Shown piece after piece: positions 1 to 11,144 of a stretch of DNA of 60,000 bases. The notes under the pieces were generated by a model that saw only the letters and a program-made list of their open reading frames with translations, was not told the DNA's origin and searched no databases. The stretch's first letter is position 1. Each line of letters starts with the position of its first letter. The position numbers and the translations under genes were made by a program. The DNA is from Phoronis australis (Eukaryota; Phoronida; Phoronidae), in NCBI GenBank assembly GCA_002633005.1, contig NMRA01000002.1:334876-394875 (forward strand), given 5' to 3'.

Positions 1-75
1 GGTAATTAAAAAGTTAAGTAGAATATTGTAGTATGCCAGTGAATCGTTACTTGTTGTTTTAATTCTTGGATTGTT

Positions 76-189
76 GAAGGTAATTCTGTGCTACTGCCTA
101 TTGCAGGTTTCACTGAAGGTAATTCCGTTCTAACACCAATGATTGCAGGTTTCACTGAAGGTAATTCCATTCTAACACCAATATTGCAG
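76..189 (+). repeat. Triplicated acceptor/donor cassette before a BMPR1 exon
   Basis: Three imperfect tandem units of 39-42 bp. Each contains GAAGGTAATTC and an ATTGCAGGTTTCA-type acceptor. The segments at 107-118 and 149-160 are identical 12-mers (GTTTCACTGAAG), each bounded by TTGCAG and GTAATT. The third acceptor is the one used by the BMPR1 exon at 190. Confidence 0.85.
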
Positions 190-381
190 GTTTCATTGCT
201 GCTGACATTAAAGGTACAGGGTCATGGACGCAGCTTTTCCTTATCACAGACTTCCATGAACACGGTTCACTACACGACTACCTACAGGAGGTCACACTAG
301 ATCCTGCAGCTATGTTGAAGCTCGCCTACTCGTCAGCGTGCGGATTGTCTCATCTGCACACGGAGATCTTCGGAACGAGAG
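190..381 (+). CDS. BMPR1: BMPR1 exon: central kinase segment to start of catalytic region
   Basis: Acceptor ATTGCAG ends at 189 and donor GTAAGG starts at 382. The exon opens with two bases that complete a glycine codon and closes in phase 1. It encodes GFIAAD followed by the hinge and helices D and E, ending at HTEIFGTRG. Two shorter acceptor-donor cassettes resembling its 5' edge lie immediately upstream. Confidence 0.95.
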
Positions 382-3300
382 GTAAGGAATCTGAAAGGCC
401 GCGTTGTGACTTGTATTAACTCAGGAGTGCCCTTCATCATTCATATCTGTGGTCTTTGCTTTAGAATGCCCTGGTTATTAAGATTTTGTAGGATTAATGG
501 AAAGTGTCCAAATTGGGCCGTTTTTGGAACATCTTATCTCATAAATAGTTGATGATATTCACGTGAAACTTTCAAATACTTTGCTTCAGGCACTCTTCTC
601 CAAAATGCTGGTGAGATCTGTTTTTTAAATTGTCCTCTTTTGTATGAGTGGCTTTCAAAAGATAGGACTTATATGAGTTTCATGAAAAATCTCGAAAATT
701 TAGAAAACTGTAACAGCTTCTTGAGATTTCATCTCGGAACATTTATATTAAACAAACTTTGTCTATGGTATTGATTCTGTTTTACTATCATTGTATCTTT
801 TCTTTTTTGCTAAATATTAATAAAAAGCCATGGTTACGGGACCCAGTTAATGGCAGCTTGATGAGACGTCGAAAATCAAATTTTACAAGCTTTCTAATTT
901 CAAAACGTTTTCTTATTGAGTTAAATTGTACAGTTTAGTAGATATTTAGCTCAACACTCAGACTTATTGTTCAGATCCTATGTAACCTTCGAATCAGGTA
1001 TACTGTTCTTTTTCCGCTAGATCTTGCATTATAGTGAATGAAAACAAAAATATAATTCACCAACTGACCATCGCTATGGGTAATGTGAATATCGCTATGT
1101 ATGTAACTTGGCATCTTGATCATTTGTGTTTTGTTTGAAAGTAGTTGGGATGATCAGTTACATATATCAGCTGTTTTGTTTACCAGGAACAAGCAATTTC
1201 ACAAAGAAGCAGTTTTCTTTCACATTGAACCATTTTCTCTAGTAAAAAGTATAAACGCCTGTCATTACGTTGCTGAAAACTTGACCCCTCTTGTGTGCTG
1301 TAAAATCTTTCACTAGTGTAGTGATTTTCCATTCAACGAACAAACTTGATTGACAGGTTTCAACTATTGAGTCAGCATTTGCTGCCGTTCTGGGAAATTC
1401 ATGTTTGAAAATTCTTTGTGGACTTTTTCCTGTTTTAAAATGATCTGCGACATCAGCTTCCTATTGAAATAACATCACGCAGCTATTTACAGTAATGACC
1501 ATCAATTGGTTTTGATTGAGTTACAGGCCACTGAGCAATCTAGGCTAATTCATGCTCTACAGAGCTTGATTAAAGCGATTGCATAATACCATTGTATGCT
1601 ATTGAGCCTCAGGGAATGGAAAATGGGTGGCTCATGATATCTCTCCCATCAACAACATCAAGTTCTAACAAAGACAAATTTTCAGTCTTAATCGATTGGT
1701 TATTTGAAAGACACTTAATTTTTAATAGCATTTGGTTGTCCATATGTTTTGACGACAGAATTCATTTTGCGTGGCGAGATTGTAAAGCCTCATCAAGTGC
1801 GTATTTAAGTGTTGGCTGTTATTTCGGCAGAAGACAAATGTCAATACTAGCCTACACAAGCAGTTTAAGTCAGTGACAATATTTTTTTCTTTATCACGCT
1901 TATTTGCAACAAATATGTGAATTCTTGTGGAAAATTGGTGCGTTTATGGTACCTTAAGAAAGACAGTATTCCATCTCACAGAGCACAAAGGTGTAGTTAT
2001 CATATTAATTAAGATACCTTTCTCACAAGTTGTTGTCTTTTCTCTGAACTGGGTTCCTGTTAAAATGTTCTTTCCCCGTTAATTGATTATTGAATGTTTT
2101 TGCATCAATTGAAAATGTGTTATATTGTGTGTAACCTAACTGAACACCATTGTAAAGTTAAAATTGTTTGAGGCAACTTATCACTATTGTATGAAACAAA
2201 GGAACGGAAAGTTTCCTTCTTTGACTACTACTCAACTCACTAACTTATTTTTGTGGTCACAGGTAAACCCGCAATAGCGCACAGAGACATAAAAAGTAAA
2301 AATATTCTGGTCAAAAAGAACGGCACATGTTGCATTGCCGATCTAGGACTGGCTGTGAAGTTTGTCAGGTGAGTAGCTCGCATCTACACAGGTGTGAGCA
2401 AGGGAGTATGATGGTATCAATTCTTCACCTTGTTAGTCAGCTACCTCCCCTATTGGACATTTGCAACATCAGGATTTGTTGAGAGATAATAAACTTAGTT
2501 GCTCAGCAGTGAATCATAATTTGCTAGTGTCATTTTCTTTGATGTGCTTATGAGTCTGCCATCATTCTGATCACTTGTGCACAAATGTTAATGAGGTAAA
2601 AAGCATAGTTGGTTCCACATCAGTATCAGTCTAGGTTTTGTATTGGATTTTGAAAGATGCACAGAGTCACATGAAAAAAGGTTTGAAATGCTATGATTTG
2701 CCTAGTGATGAGTAAAAACAACACATATCATTTTTTCATCTCAGGTGGACTTTCTCTTTTGACAAAGTGACCAATAAAGAAAAACAATGTACCATCGACT
2801 CGATTTTCAAATATAATCACCAGAAGGATAAGCTCTTTTGCTCCAATAGTTACAAAAGTCCCTTACAGTTTCAATATGAGATTTTTTAGTACAATGTTGA
2901 AGTTCTGAGAACAGTAATGTGTGGCGATACAATGTGCGAGTAAGAAATGTTGGGCCCTTGTTCTTCAGATCATTATCTACAACTTATGTTAACAGTTATG
3001 CAGAGTTGTGATTTCTGTTGAGTGCATCACCACGCACCACATTTTGTCTTTGTAATCATCACTTTTGCAAATGATCTGATTGTCTGACGTCTGAAGCTGT
3101 GTTCCAGATACTATCATTACCAAGGATCAGTGCATAACTGCCAAAATCTGTAACAACTATGACTGGTATTCTTGCTGTAGTGACACCAACGAGGTGGACA
3201 TCGCCCCCAACACACGGCAGGGTACCAAGCGCTATATGGCCCCAGAGGTGTTGGACGAGACCATCAACAACACACACTTCGACTCCTTCAAGCAGGCCGA

Positions 3301-4527
3301 CATGTACTCATTTGGTTTAGTTCTGTGGGAGATCGCCAGGAGGTGCTGCTCCGGAGGTAAGCAGATGATGACTACCCTTTTGTTGGATCTGTTGACGTAG
3401 TTTTATATTTTCCCTCCGTGTTGTTTGTTAAACCATGTCACATTTTATAGAATAGTAATAAGTTAAAACGACTGTCATATTTTCTAGATGTGTGTCATGT
3501 AATTTCTTATTCGCACTACTCAGTGAACTCTCATAATTGGGGAAAGAAATCAATGAACATGCGCGTGAACGCAATTCAAATACCACATAAATAGGAAATT
3601 AATTTTTCATTAGCAAGTCAAATGTAAACAATGTGAATATAATTATGTAAACAAAAGTTGTAAAATGATCCATCCTCTTGATTTTACATTATTTATGTGG
3701 GTTCAGACTCCTGAAGTTTTCTTAGGGATGTCAATTTCCACATTCTTGGATTTGACGAGAAATATTCTCTTTGAGATGGTCGGAATTACATCTTGGCAAC
3801 TGAAGTGCAAGTCCTCAGTTTCATGTCAATTTCCTGTCACTGCTGTGCCATTGACCTTTGACCCATTTTGTCTCCCCTTTGTCCAGGTATTGTAGAGGAG
3901 TACGAGATCCCCTACTATGACTGTGTACAGAGCGACCCCAGTTTCGATGAAATGAAGAAAGTGGTGTGCACCAGCCGGATACGACCGGCCGTTCCCAACA
4001 GGTGGATTAATGATGAGGTAAACAATAGACTGCCTTCCATGTTGGATGTCATGGCTCTTCTAATGCCTGTGACGGGGAAAAAACTTTGTGTTGTCCTGAC
4101 TAAGGGCTACGCCAAGGTTAATTACTAAAGGCTTGGTGATTTCGTGTGTGACTGCCATCGAAATAGAGATTTAAACTCATGCACATACTCAAAATGGCGA
4201 TTAAACTTTTTTCTGATAAAAGATCGTGACAAAATAAGCTGGAACTGTGTCACATCATTTGGTTGTAATCTGCTTCAAGTTGATTGGATTTTTAGTGTTT
4301 GGTATCATCTTTTCACAAGCAAATCTTTTAGAAATAATGGTCTGTATACTGGCAGTTTTCTGACTACTTCACATGTTTGTTTTCTGTTTTTTCAGTACTT
4401 ACGAACACTAGCAAAAGTGATGACAGAATGTTGGAACAATAGCCCAGCTGCTCGGCTCACGTCGTTACGAGTGAAAAAGACACTTGGAAAACTAACAGAG
4501 AGCCTGGAACTGAGCATAAAGGCATAG
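190..4527 (+). CDS. BMPR1: BMP type I receptor serine/threonine kinase (3' part, 5 exons)
   Basis: Transmembrane serine/threonine kinase that phosphorylates receptor-regulated Smads after BMP binding and activation by a type II receptor. Five exons (190-381, 2263-2368, 3181-3356, 3887-4017, 4396-4527) join in phase into 244 residues plus stop. They run from the region before the hinge ([13 protein letters not shown]) through the catalytic loop HRDIKSKN, the type I receptor metal-binding motif IADLGLAV (DLG replaces DFG, normal here), the activation segment [16 protein letters not shown], and the C-lobe. The tail reads [11 protein letters not shown]. The wording [20 protein letters not shown] and [13 protein letters not shown] favours BMPR1A/1B (ALK3/6, thickveins) over ACVR1 or TGFBR1. 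The ectodomain, membrane segment, GS box and ATP-binding lysine lie upstream of the window. The gene converges with ECHDC3. Family assignment is near certain; the exact paralogue is less so. Confidence 0.95.
382..2262 (+). other. BMPR1 intron
   Basis: Non-coding DNA between the first two BMPR1 exons in the window, AT-rich and without open frames resembling protein. I see no RNA gene or recognisable mobile element. The open frame at 1592-1876 has no start context or family resemblance and is treated as chance. Confidence 0.7.
2263..2368 (+). CDS. BMPR1: BMPR1 exon: catalytic loop
   Basis: Acceptor GGTCACAG ends at 2262 and donor GTGAGT follows 2368; phases are 1 in and 2 out. It carries [20 protein letters not shown], with the catalytic Asp of HRD, and the Mg-binding DLG of IADLGLAV. 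Confidence 0.95.
2369..3180 (+). other. BMPR1 intron
   Basis: AT-rich intron with canonical GTGAGT donor and TGTAG acceptor. No structure noticed. Confidence 0.8.
3181..3356 (+). CDS. BMPR1: BMPR1 exon: activation segment and C-lobe
   Basis: Acceptor TTGCTGTAG ends at 3180; donor GTAAGC starts at 3357. Phase 2 in, phase 1 out. It encodes [20 protein letters not shown], then APEVLDE and [17 protein letters not shown], the diagnostic APE motif and helix F region of type I receptors. Confidence 0.95.
3357..3886 (+). other. BMPR1 intron
   Basis: Intron with GTAAGC donor and a pyrimidine-rich tract before CCAG. Nothing else seen. The next intron (4018-4395) is similarly plain. Confidence 0.8.
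3887..4017 (+). CDS. BMPR1: BMPR1 exon: C-lobe
   Basis: Acceptor TTTGTCCAG ends at 3886; donor GTAAAC follows 4017. Phase 1 in, phase 0 out. It encodes [24 protein letters not shown] and RPAVPNRW, typical of the kinase region following helix F in type I TGF-beta family receptors. Confidence 0.95.
4396..4527 (+). CDS. BMPR1: BMPR1 terminal exon
   Basis: Acceptor TTTTTTCAG ends at 4395; the frame runs to TAG at 4525-4527. It encodes [28 protein letters not shown] and a short C-terminus ending SIKA. The conserved Arg of the kinase C-lobe (AARLT) is present. Confidence 0.95.
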   Translation, partial: YLRTLAKVMTECWNNSPAARLTSLRVKKTLGKLTESLELSIKA

Positions 4528-6463
4528 TGACTATGTTTGCAAAATGTCAGTGCCGTCTTATGAATGCAAAACTAAATGTTGAAAGAATAATGGCTGAAGA
4601 CAGCATAATACCGCTTGTGGTATCGACCGTCTGCTGAGCAGGCATCGTGCCTTTTGCTTGGGTCCCTGAATGGCATTGTTGAAATGTCAGTCTACTCAAT
4701 AAGCAACTGATCTCTCTTCCACGCAAGCGCCTCATTCACTTGTTTAAAGTTCACACACGTTTGCCGCCGTTTTCTTTGTTTTTTATACTCTTGATGAATA
4801 TTTTTGATCTTCTGTGTCTTTATGTGGTCCAGTTTGTGTTTTGTAGTTTGGAAATTGTTTCGAAGAACTGCTTGTAACAAGTCTAAAATTGTGGTCACTG
4901 CTCGATTCATTAAAACCCTAAACTGCAACTCATAACTACAGCCAAAGTATAACTTGCGTTTACATTTCACTATCCACCCTTGATGTTACTCCTTTTTTGG
5001 CTCTCGGTTTTCACAGATTTTACATTATCATTTCAAGTTGCATTCATGAGGTTTTCTTGGCGTAATTCTCTTTAAAATGTAATCACTGCCGAGGTTGAAG
5101 GCAATACCAGTTACTATGTTTTATATTCACACCAATTAAAGTGTACCTGTTTTTGAACTCCATCAAACAAGCTTTTTTTTCTTAATTTTTGCGATGCAAC
5201 GAGCTTTTGAAGAAGCACAGATCACGCGATGTAGGTGCATGATAGCTTTAGTATTGGAAAATGCTGGATGACTTTTTATTAAGTACTGTCGAATATCTTG
5301 CAAAGTATCTGGTCGATCAACAACCAAAAATGTTTAATTCACAAATAGGTAGTGTTGGAATACACTGTGTAACCTGGGACAAGATGTAAATAGTGTATAT
5401 TCATAACAACAGGTGGCACTTGTAGCATTGAAAAATGAACTTTGAACAGGAAAAGCTTAACTGCATCAATCTTTGCTTTGTAAATATTGGCATGAACAGT
5501 AAGCAACTTTTGATTTTGCTACTGCAGTTTCTTAAAGAATTGTTAAGGACCATGAAGGCAACTTAATATTTTGGACGTCTTGAACTAGCATGCGATTTTT
5601 ACCTATTTTGCAATACAGTGAGATTGACGTTTGTATCAGTATTAAATAGTACCATTTTTCAATGTGCCATTTGCCACCACTTGTTAAAAAATCTGACTGT
5701 ATACGTGAATATGTATTTGTGTGTACTTGGGTGCGTGTGTGTGCGTCTGTGTGAGAGTTATACAACGAATGACCATTTTGTACAGTACTGCCATAATCCT
5801 AGGGTATCTTTTACTTGTAACTTCAATTTGTCCACTCTCGTTCCGAAGCAAATGTATTAGGTGGTGATAGAGTTTTATGGGTAGTTTGACAACTAAAAAG
5901 TTGTAAAATTTTTAAAAAAGCATTTTGTAACATTTCTGTCATGATAGAGAAAACTTACGTAAAATATGCATTGCATTTTCATATATTTGAGTAAAAGAAT
6001 AACATTGCATTGTTTATGTTATTGACTTGCCTTATGGGAGACTTTCAAAAAGCAAATGGGAGCTGATCACATGGGACTGGTGACTCGTATCGCCACCTGG
6101 CTGTACCAGAAGGTACTATCGGAAGGCATGTTTGACTTAGTGAAAAGACCCTTTTACAGTGTATCTGATTAGATGTGATCCTTTTTAAACACAAGTGAAA
6201 TTGTCTCGTCTTTAGAGATCACTGGTATCCAATCCCATGTAATTGGTCTCGGATGTTGCTACTTGTAAGTCTCCTATTGGCTTCTCCTGTGTGTGTGGCG
6301 TTCACATGGAAAATGAAACGGACCTTGTTACCAGCACAGGATGTTCTGGTGAAGGTGACTATCTAAATGTGGAGTGCGAACAACAATTTGTCGTGCTACT
6401 AGCATTTGCATGGTCCACTAGCCAGGACTTTACTGCCAGATTATCTATTTAAGGCAAGTATCT

Positions 6464-6871
6464 AGGGTCTGTGACCCCCCACATTGCTCTGAGATTCCAA
6501 GCGGTACTTGTTTGAGTAATACTTGAGAAATGGTGACCACCACACTTCACTAAGTCCCTTCAAGATGTACTCGGACTCGATAACTATTCTCGAGGTTCTA
6601 TGGAAGTATTTGGCGCGATAAAACTAGAAAAATGAAATTTAAGGGCATTTTGAAACCTAGTGCCTTCTACAGTCCAATCAACGAATTTATAGTTTTCCAA
6701 TAAAGGATATCTTTGTCGTCTGTGGATATTTCTTATAAAAACATTGTAGGGTATGTACTTTTTAAATAAAGTTTTATTTAATATTTATACTGATTGCAAT
6801 TTTAATTATTATAATCATGATGTATAATAAGGTATCTAGTAAATTTTACTATTGATTGAGTACTTTTTCAA
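6464..6871 (+). repeat. Direct duplicate, copy 1 (left of N gap)
   Basis: Begins AGGGTCTGTGACCCCCCACA and ends TTTTTCAA directly against the N at 6872. Copy 2 (6873-7281) repeats it with only a few differences (for example AAGCGG/AATCGG and one inserted base near 6959). This looks like two overlapping contig ends joined without merging. Confidence 0.85.
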
Positions 6872-6872
6872 N
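6872..6872. other. Assembly gap (single N)
   Basis: One ambiguous base between two near-identical 408-409 bp segments. Confidence 0.95.
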
Positions 6873-7281
6873 AGGGTCTGTGACCCCCCACATTGCTCTG
6901 AGATTCCAATCGGTACTTGTTTGAGTAATACTTGAGAAATGGTGACCACCACACTTCGCTTAAGTCCCTTCAAGATGTACTCGGACTCCATAACTATTCT
7001 CGAGGTTCTATGGAAGTATTTGGCGCGATAAAACTAGAAAAATGAAATTTAAGGGCATTTTGAAACCTAGTGCCTTCTACAGTCCAATCAACGAATTTAT
7101 AGTTTTCCAATAAAGGATATCTTTGTCGTCTGTGGATATTTCTTATAAAAACATTGTAGGGTATGTACTTTTTAAATAAAGTTTTATTTAATATTTATAC
7201 TGATTGCAATTTTAATTATTATAATCATGATGTATAATAAGGTATCTAGTAAATTTTACTATTGATTGAGTACTTTTTCAA
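6873..7281 (+). repeat. Direct duplicate, copy 2 (right of N gap)
   Basis: Starts immediately after the N with the same bases that open copy 1, and runs into unique sequence after TTTTTCAA at 7281. Probably an assembly duplication, not a biological tandem repeat. Confidence 0.85.
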
Positions 7282-8900
7282 GAACGTTACGTAGTAGTCT
7301 TGGAATTTTCCGAAGTATGCTGGAGATTTTACTTAGGAGTGCTTGGTGGTCACACTTTCTGTAGTGCAACTGAGAGATTTGAGAAGTGTCGGTTTTGAGT
7401 ACTTTTGTGATTATCTGCATAAAAAATACATTTCTCTATCTGAGGTCATTTTGAGCATGTGGTGTTCTTTTTCGCCTAATAGGCATTTTGTAAGATAATG
7501 TTCTTCATGGTGAAGGATCAAATATTTTTGTCTGAGGAAGGGAATATTGGAACTTCACCTTTAACTGAGACTGATATGTGTAAACACATAATATTTGAGC
7601 AACCTTCTTCAGAAAGGAATTGTTCTGGTAACAAGTTGTCCATATTGTCTGTGTGAACACAGCAGTAGGCTTGTACAAACAACTGGTGTCTGTACATTAA
7701 ATATTATCAGGTATTGTATTATGTCCTTTGTCAATAGAGGGCGGTGTTGTTGTACTTTGAGTTAATGAGCAATGTCACAAGCTGTACTTAACCAATTTAA
7801 AGTGCTTTCTTTTGTTACTACCCAAAGTGTATTTACTGCAGGACTATCTGCAGTAGAACTTAATGAGAAAATATCTCTGTAAATTTCTGCTTATCCCTGG
7901 GTTACAAATTGTACTGGAATTAATGATTCTAACAGATTCAAACTGTTCGGCCATTTAAATTCATGAATATTAAATTTGGCACCGATTTCAGGTACTAATC
8001 TATCAAATGTTGCATCAGGCTGCAGAAGTGCATTTTGTTTAGAGCATAAGTTGGTGAAATGAAGAGACTTGCAAAGTCGTTTAGAGCAGAATACTCAATG
8101 AACCATGAGCTGACCCAGCCTGTTAATGAACGAAACTATTTTGTACTAACATGTTTGTAGTTACTGAAACTATTGTGCGATAAAAACATGAACAAAGTTT
8201 TATTTCAAAGCGAGCTCCGAACAAGTATTTTTACATGAGTGGTCTTGGCTATGTATTTTGTAGTGTACGGTAAAGTGTCACTAATTTTTATGACAATGTT
8301 GTGGACAAGTGAACTTTCATTTTCTCAATTTTTGTAAAGGATAATATATAGCTCCAAATGGACATTTTTCCATGTTCAAAATGTTTCACAGCTAGCACCA
8401 GACAATATTTTGATAATTTATCGGCATACGCAACAATGTATTAATCTTTGAAGAATGAAAAAAGGACAATTTCGGACAATTAGTTTTGTCTGAAATTGGC
8501 GAGATGTTACCATTAATTGGCTTCATACAAGTGTATGATAGTTAAAAATGGGTGTATGCCTCATTGGATATATTTGCAGCATGCAAATAATTGTTGTTCA
8601 GCTTTCTATCAAATACGTAGCAACAGTTTTATGAGAAATTGCTTCAGAAATTTACAAAACTAAAACCATGTTTACATTGGCATCCCTCCTTGGACTCAAA
8701 AGCTCAACCTATTTGCATTTAGTAAATCTTGTGAATTCATCTTAAAACAGCTCTTTCACACCTGGTGTTGTGCTGAAGTCATTGTGTACGCCATTAGTTG
8801 GTCCATGTTTTTAAGTTGACTGCTAGTCTTAGTTTATTTGTAAATAAAAGTTGTTAGTTTGTTATTATTTTTGTCATAATAACAATAATTTAGTTCTTAT

Positions 8901-11023
8901 TTTTATATAATACCTGTAAACACCGTTAGGTCTGAGTTCAAGCTGATGGAGTCTATGCATTTTACACTTATATAAACCCTTGCCATGTACATAGGACTGT
9001 ATTGTTAACCTAGTCTTTATTATTATTATTATTATAAAATATAGAATGTTTTTAATAAAACAATAACATGTCTGTGTGTTGTGTTCCCTCTTTATTAGCA
9101 TTTCACTTAGTATGCACTGGTTCACTTGAATGGAATTGACTAAAACTACGATCAAGTGAACACCGAAGGTGTGCGTTGTAGCTAATATTTCAATTACATG
9201 AAGAGCTACTATTAATATCGAATATGTAGCAAAATTTTTACCCATGTTTAGCTTTGAAAACGCACTTTCTGAAATGTTGAAAAGACAGGTTAAGAGTCAA
9301 AAACCTGGGCAAAAGCCTGTTTTTCTATCCAAAAAAATGGGACAAATCCTGGAAATCAGCAGACGATTGCAGAATAACAGCAATTGTTACTGTTTCTTTG
9401 GAAAATGTCTTGATAAAAAAATTGCCTTAGTGCAAATTACAAAATGTGAGCATAACTTAATCTTAAAATATCACAAGTACCATTTGTCAAACAAATTTTC
9501 TAATCGTAGATCATCTTGTAATTACCTCTGGCAAGGTTATGCGTTTGCCTTTTTTTTAAGGTGTGTGCTTGTGCGCCCACGCATGTGAATTCCGGGGGTC
9601 ACTCCCAAGTGTATGGCATCTGCATGTGTACCTAATCCCCTCCTGCGAGTGCCATGCCCCTGCCATCTGTCCTTGCGGACAGGTTATTATTCAGTGTTCA
9701 AGGATGTTTCGTGGCTATTTCTGTGTTTGTTAAAATTGTTTTGACTTTTTGAGAAATAAAATGAGAATGCAGGCAGGTAAAAAATCTTGACAAGGCTAAA
9801 ATGGGAATTAAGACGACCTGTTGAACCCTGCGTGGATCCTGCAAAACACGCACAAAAAGTACTAACTATTCGCAATTTTGGTATGCTGATGTGTTCACCT
9901 TGGCAATATGAGTGACTCCAGGGGGTGCATGCCTTTTGAGCAGACGATTTTTATGGACATTTCAGGTTGGAAATGGAGCATAGGTAGTTTATACACAGGG
10001 TTGCTTTTCAGTTCCACCAGGGGTAGTCATATTGTCCCTCAAAGTTGATCTTGTTATGGCAAACAAGCATGTAAATAACGGACATGATAGGCCAGCCCTA
10101 TCAGATAAACAAAGTGGCTGGATTTTGAAACTGACTGTTTATGAAGACGACCCTGGCAACCACTGCTCCGTTAGCAACGTGGTTGCAAAAGCATATTGGT
10201 TTTCAATACTTGGACAATTTTACGTGGGTAGGCTGAGCTTCAGAGAGTTCCGATTTGATAAAAAGTAAATCCCCGAAACCACCAGCCGCTGAAGCCCACG
10301 CACGACCAACATGAGACTATTTGACTTAAACACTATACCCAAAAGCGCCTATGGGAATTTCCAATAGCATGCGTTGAAGTAAAACATTTTCAAACCATAG
10401 TTACGCCATTGATGTCATAGAATAACAAAACTGATCACATTCTGTGGACAAAGGACCACTCTTTTCAAAGGTATGAATTATTTCTTTCTCAGCTAACCAG
10501 TAATTTTGAAATTACTTTCGGAAAAAAATAGCCAAAAATGACTGATTTGCCACTATTCCCCTTCTGTCTTTCCAATACCCTGCAGTTGCAACCATGTCTA
10601 TTAACATACAACTGCCACCCAGTGTACGCTTAAATGCTGTAAACAATATAAAATATGCACAAAGAAACCATTTCACGTTTTAATAAATTGAACATAATGT
10701 AAAATGTCTTCAATTTAGGACAAAAAAGGGCAAAAATGACATTTCGTTTTTGTCACCTTTTCATTTTGTGACTGTCGTTCTAGTGTTCGATCATTCTGCA
10801 GTGTTCGCTGTTAGGTGAGTGGTTTCCCACTGTTGAAGTTTTTAGTTAAGGAACGAAACATCAGAACTCTATATAAGTATTATATAATGATGTAAATATG
10901 ACATCGTTCGCTAAAGTGATAATTTTTTCTCATGAAGAATTGTTATTATTTGCATTCAACTTTCTTTAACACTGACACCATTTGCTACTCATCTGGTTTA
11001 GGTTTAAAGCATTTCTACAAACT
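8901..11023. other. Convergent intergenic region between BMPR1 and ECHDC3
   Basis: No gene recognised. The longest open frames (9244-9588 plus, 10032-10268 plus) have no family resemblance and biased composition. A GC-richer patch at 9580-9680, with GGGGGTCACTCCC, and a loosely related patch with GTGACTCCAGGGGG near 9910 may be the ends of an old mobile element, but I could not define terminal repeats. ECHDC3 3' UTR must lie at the high-coordinate end. Confidence 0.5.
9015..9037 (+). repeat. (ATT)n microsatellite
   Basis: Seven or so ATT units in AT-rich DNA near a candidate BMPR1 polyadenylation region. Confidence 0.8.
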
Positions 11024-11144
11024 CTATTCTTTTGTTCTCTGTAACTTATGAGACCAGACTGGCTTTCTCTTTTCTAAGAATGCGTCTATCCCCTCTTTGC
11101 CATCTTCCAGCTGAAGATTAGACACCATCACTTGACCTGCAAAA
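11024..11144 (-). CDS. ECHDC3: ECHDC3 terminal exon 9
   Basis: I chose the acceptor GATTTAG ending at 11145 over the more obvious TTTTGCAG five bases further on after a shared T run, because only the first restores the frame, giving [20 protein letters not shown] across the junction. The rest reads [15 protein letters not shown] and stops with TAG at 11026-11024. Confidence 0.85.

Larger units (their letters stand above)
4528..8900 (+). other. BMPR1 3' UTR and downstream DNA
   Basis: No coding exon is recognisable. Candidate polyadenylation signals are ATTAAA at 5135-5140 and AATAAA at 8843-8848; either could end the transcript, so the 3' UTR may be about 0.6 kb or over 4 kb. The stretch includes the unmerged overlap around the single N at 6872. 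Confidence 0.45.

Noticed and set aside
2263-2368. DLG instead of DFG in the BMPR1 kinase, as possible pseudokinase evidence
   Set aside because: DLG in IADLGLAV is the normal form in type I and II TGF-beta family receptors, and HRD and APE are intact.
9244-9588. 114-codon open frame as a gene
   Set aside because: No family resemblance, composition follows AT-rich DNA, and it lies in the tail-to-tail interval with no splice support.
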